Positions 57,991 to 64,000 of a stretch of DNA of 64,000 bases are shown one piece after another. A program made the position numbers and the translations under genes. The stretch spans positions 1,178,001 through 1,242,000 of the forward strand of contig NC_041785.1 in the NCBI RefSeq assembly GCF_900090045.1, given 5' to 3'. Source of the stretch: Plasmodium malariae. Taxonomy: Eukaryota; Apicomplexa; Aconoidasida; Haemosporida; Plasmodiidae. Within the stretch, counting starts at the first letter, position 1. Every line of letters starts with the position of its first letter. The notes under the pieces were generated by a model. It did no database searches and was not told the origin of the DNA. It was given only the letters and a program-made list of their open reading frames with translations.

Positions 57991-59660
57991 CATCCTTTGC
58001 ATAATTCCTAAAGTTCTTCAAAAAAAATTTTCAAAATTTTTAAAGAAAAAATTTTTTCTGTCGCACTGGCAAAAAATATTAGAGCGGAAAAAAAAATATA
58101 AATGTATACATTTATATATAAATATACATAATATATTTTATATACATATATATATATTTTATGCACATAATCATGTATATTACTTTATACAAAGATGATA
58201 CATAAATATTCAATTATAGTATTATAAGCAAAAATTAATGTCATACGTACGTCCTAAGCTCATGAAGCCTTTTTAGTTTTCAATAAAAAACAAAAAAGAT
58301 CAGGTGAAACACTTTTTTTTCTGTAAAAAGAAAAATTTAGAATGAATAAATTTGTTTTTATTACAAAAAAATGTATATATCAAGAAATTTAAAATTACAT
58401 TTTCCTTTAAAGGGTTTCCTTATATATACAGTATTATCTTTTTGAATTTTTTTTATTTTTTTGTTACATATTTTTTTTTTATATTTACAACTTTAAGGCA
58501 AAAAAATGTATGTAATTATATAAAATATATATGTACGTAACGTACAACATGAATATTTTTAAGTTGCCCTTTTTAGAATACCACTGCACATATTATTTAT
58601 CAATTTGGTAATAAATAATATATTAAAATTAATGAAGGACAATATATATCAACAAATATAAAGAACCCAATAGACATATAATTTCAACTTTAAAAAAAAT
58701 TTCATAATCTTACTGTTTGGATATATAACCTAAGTTTATAGTTTACCATTGTTAGTAAGACTTTAACTCATATTCATACTAATGAAGATCAATTAGAGCT
58801 GTATAAGCATATATATAATGTTTATATATAATTACATAAAATATAATAAAAAAAAAAAAAAAAATTTTATTCAGATTTTATCTAAATATTTATGGACATA
58901 ATGTTCTGATTAATATAAATATTTTTACAGAATAACTTCTAAAACTACCATAATTATATATATAACAAATTAACATGTAACAGACACTATCTTATATGAA
59001 TATGTATATATATACATTATGTATTATATGGACATGCATAATTTTAAAAAATTGTCCAAATTACAATCATTGAAATATTGGTAATATATCAAAGTCTAAA
59101 AAATGGGTAATCATATATATATAATATATTTTTTTTTATCTAGTAAAATTTTTTAAATCTCTTAGGTATTATTACTACTTTCTGATGAGTATTTCATATA
59201 TTAAAAAAAAAAAAATTAAACCATAAAAAGAACTTCAAAAATTTTAAAAACAAAAAAAAAAAATTGTTAAATATTACACAAAGAGCAATTACATCGAAAA
59301 ATAATAAAAATATTATATAGTACATATATATACTTTGTGTGCAAATACTTTTTAAAATATATGGTATAATTTCATGGGTTTCGAATATCATTTAAAATTT
59401 ATGCTTCACAATTTTTTTTTTTTTTTTTTAATTTATTTTTATGTGTATATATAAATTTCATTTGAAAATTTAACTAAAAGTTTTAGTGTTTTACATGCTC
59501 AATGTTTTTTTTTTTTTTTTTTGTTCATATTGTCGCTAATATTTCTCGTTCTTAATGTTTGTTTTACAATTTCGGTTATAATGTAATACAACATATTGCA
59601 AATATTTCATACGCTTTATAAATTATTTTTACCATTATTTATCGTTTTCCATACTATTTT
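57415..59660. other. Intergenic, 5' flank of SET1
   Basis: About 2.2 kb of very AT-rich DNA between SET1 and RRP7 (both minus strand). It has (AT)n at about 57951-57986 and many A/T runs. It probably carries the SET1 promoter and 5' UTR. I see no gene. Confidence 0.6.
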
Positions 59661-60723
59661 TTATGCTTTTTTTTTTTTTTCTTTTGTAAAAATATTGTTT
59701 GAATTTCCCAAAATATCCTTTTTTCGAAATAGATAAAAATTTTCATGAATTTTGACTTTCTTTTTTTTTTTTAAATAACTAATTTTTTCATTTGTGGATG
59801 AAAAAATTGAATTTACAAATTCCGGCTTGTCTGAAACATTCTGAACAATTTTAAACCCATCCTTATCAATTAAGCGTTTTTTTTTTTTTTCTTCCTTTGT
59901 TCTTATTTAAATTTAAAATATCCTTAATTATTACCTTTTTTCCGTAAAACAAATTATAATGGTTATCATAATAATTTTTTAAGTAGTAGATAAATTTTTT
60001 TTTTTCCAAATGTATAGAATATGGTACCTGTATATTGCTTTTAAAATACTCATTTATATTAACAGTATATGCTAAGATTATTTCAATTACATTTTTTTCC
60101 TCGTAAAATAAGTATATACAATAAGCAAAATTTTTAAAATTTTTAGATAAATATGCTTTTTCTATAAGATTAAAACATTTTATTCTTCCAAATTTCGAAA
60201 AAAATGCCTTTAATTTTTCTCCATTAATTATATTGTCAAGCGCAGCTACGCATAGAGTTTCACCGTTCGAGTTATCACCTTCAGATATGTCTTTACAATT
60301 CGCTATAAACAACTATGACGCAATAAAATTGAAACCTCATGCACATATATATAAAATTGTAAGCACGAATGTGTATATATAATATATACATACATACATA
60401 CATTTATATATATATATATATATATATAAACATATGTGAACTTATATGCTCATATAACTGTATGCAGGTGTATATTTTCATTATATGCGTAAAAAGTAAA
60501 GGACTATTAAAATTTAATAAAGTTGCACATTCATTTCATTGTTTCCATAAAAATTTTATACGCGTTTCTCATATTTAATTATGTTATCTCAATATCAACT
60601 TTATTTACACGTACGCATACATGTTACTACTTTTTTCTTTTATTCTTTTACATTTATTGTTGCAAGAGGGTTATCTTCAATAGGTACACTCAATATGCGA
60701 AAGTGTTTTAAAATTTTCTTCAT
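59661..60723 (-). CDS. RRP7: RRP7-like ribosomal RNA processing protein, two exons, frame break at poly-A
   Basis: About 240 residues. Exon 1 at 60723-60652 encodes MKKILKHFRILSVPIEDNPL plus ATIN; a GTAAAA donor and a 339-bp intron follow; exon 2 starts at 60312 with LFIANCKD in phase 0. An RRM-like fold follows: TLCVAALDNIINGEKLKAFF, SKFGRIKCFNLI, and NFAYCIYLFYEEKN. After a 14-A run (59877-59890) the frame must change by one base, and then DKDGFKIV (RRP7 family D-x-DGF/W) and HENFYLFRKKD (family NFY-x-x-Q/K-R) are read to a stop at 59661. RRP7 proteins act in the small-subunit processome in 18S rRNA maturation in the nucleolus. As written, the first frame stops at 59866. The match is by motif order, not alignment. 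Confidence 0.72.
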
Positions 60724-62260
60724 TTTAAAAAAAATTAAAATAAAAATTAAAATAACAAGTGTTTCATTTCAATTTTCTGTTTCATTATTATATATAAATA
60801 TATTAAATATATAAACAAAGGTGTAAATTATTATAAAAATATATTAATTAGTCTTGTTTCTTTTCTTATGATGTTCATAAATCAAAGGAAAAATTGTTAT
60901 AGTTTTGTAAGAGAAGATGGCAAAATTTTTACTAAATATTATTTAAATTAAAAGATTAAAGAAAAAATAAAAAAAAGGCACCAGAAAAAATTATCACAAA
61001 TACGAATACATGTATGTAGGGAATGTAAATATTATAGTAATTATATAGTATGCATCTATACATAATTTAAATTGCCAATATTAAAATGTAGGAAAAATAT
61101 TTTAAGCATAAAATTTCTTCAAATGCATATATTTTTCATAAAATTTTTCCTTGCTTGTTTTTACCTATGCTACAGAAGGATATATATAAATAAAATATAT
61201 ATATAGGTACATTTATGTACATGTACATAATATACATATGTAATATATATATATATATATATACATTACATATTTGTACCTATTGAAACAAAATGTTATT
61301 TTTGTTTTTGCTGAAATAAGTTTTTTTTCCTCCCTTTTGCTGTTAAAATTACATTTAATAATTATAAAAGTAATTACTATTTAATAAGAAATTCTTTTGT
61401 TTTTTATTAATTTTTATATCCATAGATACAGTTTAATCTTTTTTTTTTTTTTTCTTTTCCACATTGGCTTTTTTAATGATACTTTATGTATTGATTTTAT
61501 TTTTTGATTTTCGCTCTTTTTCCTTTTAATTCCAATATTACATATATTTGAGTTCTATTAATTTTTAATTTATATTTTGTTAGATTTATCCGTACATATT
61601 ATATTTTTACTGTTTCCCCTAAACTTTTTTTTTTTTTTTTCTTAATGGCAAATAAGAATATATTATCCCTCATTTTAATATAGCGTTCTAACGTTTTTAC
61701 ATTTCTTATTAATTTCGTTTTAGGCTTTTGCTTTTATATCATTAATTTTTAATATATATACCTCTTTTTTTTTTTATGTATTTTCCAACATTTTTAATAA
61801 ATATTGGTAATATTCCTTACATATTGTTAACACTTATACGAGATACAATTTTGAAACATTTATATATGCCTACTTTATAATATATATTTGTATAGATGTT
61901 TTTTTCTTGTAAAAATTATAATTCTTAAGAAAAGGATAATTAGTTAATTATTTTACCTTCATATTTTATACGAAATAATTGTAGGTATAAAGAAAACAAA
62001 GGTAAGGAATCAAAAATAACTGATAGCAACATTTCCATTTTGTTCATTCATGTATGTCTTTATTTATATACATTTAAGTGTATATATCTATATATACATA
62101 CGTATAATATATCCATAATCATCAACCTTGTATGTTAAAATTTTGCACATGGAATCGTCCATTTGTTAAATGAGGATACCTATATATAAAATCCCCTGAC
62201 AGTTTTCGTAACATCGATTTTTTTAAAAAAATTTTGTTGTAGTTTTTGAATTTATATACA
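60724..62260. other. Intergenic, divergent promoter region
   Basis: About 1.5 kb between RRP7 (-) and AAT1 (+). It is AT-rich with (AT)n near 61243-61263 and poly-T runs, and probably holds both promoters. No gene is seen. Confidence 0.6.
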
Positions 62261-64000
62261 ATGAATGAAAATGGGTCAGTAGCCGCCTATGACCACAATT
62301 CTAAAATAGAAAATGAACAAAGCTCATATAAAGGTAAACACGATAATGAAAATATAAATGATTACAAAAATTCTTTATACGTAGAAGAGGGTAGTAATAT
62401 GAACGGATATGTTAATGGTTACATAGAAGCTAATGAAAAGAGCAATCACATTTCATCGAAGTCTAGTGTAAAAACTGTATATCCATTAAATAAGAAAAAG
62501 AACAAATATAAGAAAAAATATAAGAATATCTATGAGAAAGAAATAAACATAAATGGGGGAAATTGTAAAATAAATCAATACGTAAATTTAGGCGATAATG
62601 ACAAAGATAATGAGAATGATAATTATAACGACATTGGAAATATAGGTGCAAATTATTACGAAATAAACACAAGTGTAAGTTATGACGAAGAAAATAAAGT
62701 TGTTGAGGCATTGGAGGGGGGGAAATATGTACACCAAGTAGCAGAAGTAGCAGAAATAGGAGTTGAACAAGCAGAAGTTGGACATTCAGAAATTGAACAT
62801 GCAGAAGTTGGACATTCAGAAATTGAACATGCAGAAGTGGAAGCAGAAATAGAAGAAATGGAAGTAGAAGAAGAAAGAAAAAGAATAAGGAAAAAAAATT
62901 GGAAAGGAAGAACATTTAGTCGTTTTACACCTGGTGGTGTACGCTCTAGCACCGTGCTATTTTTATGTACTGCTATAGGTGTGGGTTTTCTGTCTTTTCC
63001 TTATGTTTTTTCAAAATTAGGTATAATTTTAAGTGTTATTCTTATCTTTTTGAACGCAATAGAATCTTATGTGACTACAAATATCTTATGCTTATCATCA
63101 TTAGAGCATAATACATTTGTATATGGGAATTTGTTAAAAAAGATTGGACACAAATATCATAAAACAATAATTGATATTGGGTTAACGTTTGGTTTTCTTT
63201 CTAGCTATATATTAATATTAATACTCATAAGTAATTTTTTAAGTAGTATTTTTTATGTATTTAATTTTCCAGCCTTTTTTTGTAATCACATATTTTTAAT
63301 TATTGTGATTTGTTTATTAATTTTACCAGTAACCTTTCGAGATCAAGTAGGATCATTAAATTCGTTTCTTGTTTTTTCCTTGTTTTCCTTATCTATAACA
63401 GTCCTAACGATTGGATGGCAAACCCGATATTATTATAACTTATTAAATGATAAGAAAATAGTTTTATTTAATATAGATATACATTTTTTTAAATGTTTTA
63501 ACATTTTGCTATTTTCATTTTCCCAGCAACCAAATGCATGTTTCATAACAGGACAGTTTAATCAGCCAACCCACAAAAGATTAACTAAATCAGCATATAG
63601 AAGTGTTTTATTACAAATAATATTTTATACATTATTTGGATTTTTAGGATATTTATCTTTTTTAAATACAGCTAAAGATAATGTTGTATTAAATTATGAA
63701 GATTCAAACGTGTCAATACTTTTATGTAAATTTCTTTTATCCGTAACCTTTTTTTTTTCCGTTCCTTTGAATTTTATGGGATCTTATTCAAGTATTTTAT
63801 CCTTATACCAATCTGGCCGTAATAGGTTTTTAAGATTGTATTTATATATTTTTAGAAGAAATAGATATTCAGAAAATTTATCAGCACTTTTAAGAGAAGA
63901 CACACAAAACCCATTTCAAGAAAATATACCTGATGATGTTACCGAAAATACAAGCACACATGAATCGCAAACTGATGACAAAGATCAGAGAATGCTTGTT
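62261..64000 (+). CDS. AAT1: Amino acid transporter AAT1, 5' part (continues past window)
   Basis: Open from ATG 62261 to the window end (580 codons, no stop). About 225 hydrophilic N-terminal residues are followed by membrane segments of the amino acid/auxin permease (AAAP, SLC32/36/38-like) type: GGVRSSTVLFLCTAIGVGFL with the family's G-x-G-x-L/P start of TM1 and SFPYVFSKLG, then repeated hydrophobic spans with short loops (about 63030-63830). A hydrophilic loop follows at the window edge (RRNRYSENLSALL onward). In P. falciparum the gene next to the SET1 locus is AAT1, a digestive-vacuole transporter whose variants modulate chloroquine response; identity here rests on family plus synteny recalled from memory. 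The C-terminal part is outside the window. Confidence 0.88.
   Translation, partial: MNENGSVAAYDHNSKIENEQSSYKGKHDNENINDYKNSLYVEEGSNMNGYVNGYIEANEKSNHISSKSSVKTVYPLNKKKNKYKKKYKNIYEKEININGGNCKINQYVNLGDNDKDNENDNYNDIGNIGANYYEINTSVSYDEENKVVEALEGGKYVHQVAEVAEIGVEQAEVGHSEIEHAEVGHSEIEHAEVEAEIEEMEVEEERKRIRKKNWKGRTFSRFTPGGVRSSTVLFLCTAIGVGFLSFPYVFSKLGIILSVILIFLNAIESYVTTNILCLSSLEHNTFVYGNLLKKIGHKYHKTIIDIGLTFGFLSSYILILILISNFLSSIFYVFNFPAFFCNHIFLIIVICLLILPVTFRDQVGSLNSFLVFSLFSLSITVLTIGWQTRYYYNLLNDKKIVLFNIDIHFFKCFNILLFSFSQQPNACFITGQFNQPTHKRLTKSAYRSVLLQIIFYTLFGFLGYLSFLNTAKDNVVLNYEDSNVSILLCKFLLSVTFFFSVPLNFMGSYSSILSLYQSGRNRFLRLYLYIFRRNRYSENLSALLREDTQNPFQENIPDDVTENTSTHESQTDDKDQRMLV
62771..62837 (+). repeat. In-frame 30-bp repeat in the AAT1 N-terminus
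   Basis: Two full copies and a partial third of a 30-bp unit encode AEVGHSEIEH, in the acidic N-terminal extension before TM1. The preceding residues (QVAEVAEIGVEQ) look like decayed copies. Confidence 0.9.

Noticed and set aside
57415..59660. Possible centromere
   Set aside because: AT-rich but not at the extreme AT content or structure of Plasmodium centromeres, and ordinary genes lie on both sides.

Overview
The window is AT-rich eukaryotic nuclear DNA from a malaria parasite (genus Plasmodium). The evidence is long poly-T/poly-A and TATA-like microsatellites between genes, asparagine-rich low-complexity tracts inside very large proteins, short introns with GT...(T-rich)AG borders, and a parasite-specific gene family (CPW-WPC). 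From memory, the gene set and order (DNA polymerase epsilon, CPW-WPC protein, CRAL-TRIO protein, cullin, SET1, AAT1) match the distal part of P. falciparum chromosome 6. The species cannot be fixed by eye.

Layout from left to right: a type I membrane protein with GLG1-like cysteine repeats (99-1289, +); a 3.6 kb repeat-rich gap; the DNA polymerase epsilon catalytic subunit in four exons (4854-14921, +); a small four-exon secreted protein (15925-16866, -); an alpha/beta-hydrolase-fold protein that appears catalytically dead (18908-20863, +); a possible 35-residue micro-ORF (21222-21329, -); a ten-exon CPW-WPC protein (22259-24880, +); a three-exon CRAL-TRIO/Sec14 lipid-binding protein (25545-26903, -); a two-exon cullin (29805-33614, +); a giant SET1/MLL-like histone methyltransferase in six exons (34595-57414, -); an RRP7-like ribosome biogenesis factor in two exons (59661-60723, -); and the 5' 580 codons of amino acid transporter AAT1 (62261-64000, +, running off the window).

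The genes are ordinary single-copy core functions: replication, chromatin, ubiquitin ligation, lipid transfer, rRNA processing and transport, together with surface or secreted parasite proteins. They do not form an operon or one pathway. Several multi-exon genes have exons too short for a simple ORF scan and were assembled here by matching splice sites and codon phase.

The most notable structure is repeat-driven. Reading frames break at a 17-A run and a (Asn-Asp-Ile-Ile-Asn) repeat in SET1, at a 14-A run in RRP7 and at an Ala-Asn-Thr repeat in polymerase epsilon. All four breaks lie in low-complexity DNA with homologous protein on both sides, so sequence or assembly error is the first explanation and real slippage the alternative. 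An intron of polymerase epsilon holds about 17 copies of a 30-bp minisatellite that is open in all three forward frames and mimics protein-coding DNA. I saw no tRNA or rRNA gene, transposon, CRISPR array, telomeric repeat or obvious centromere.
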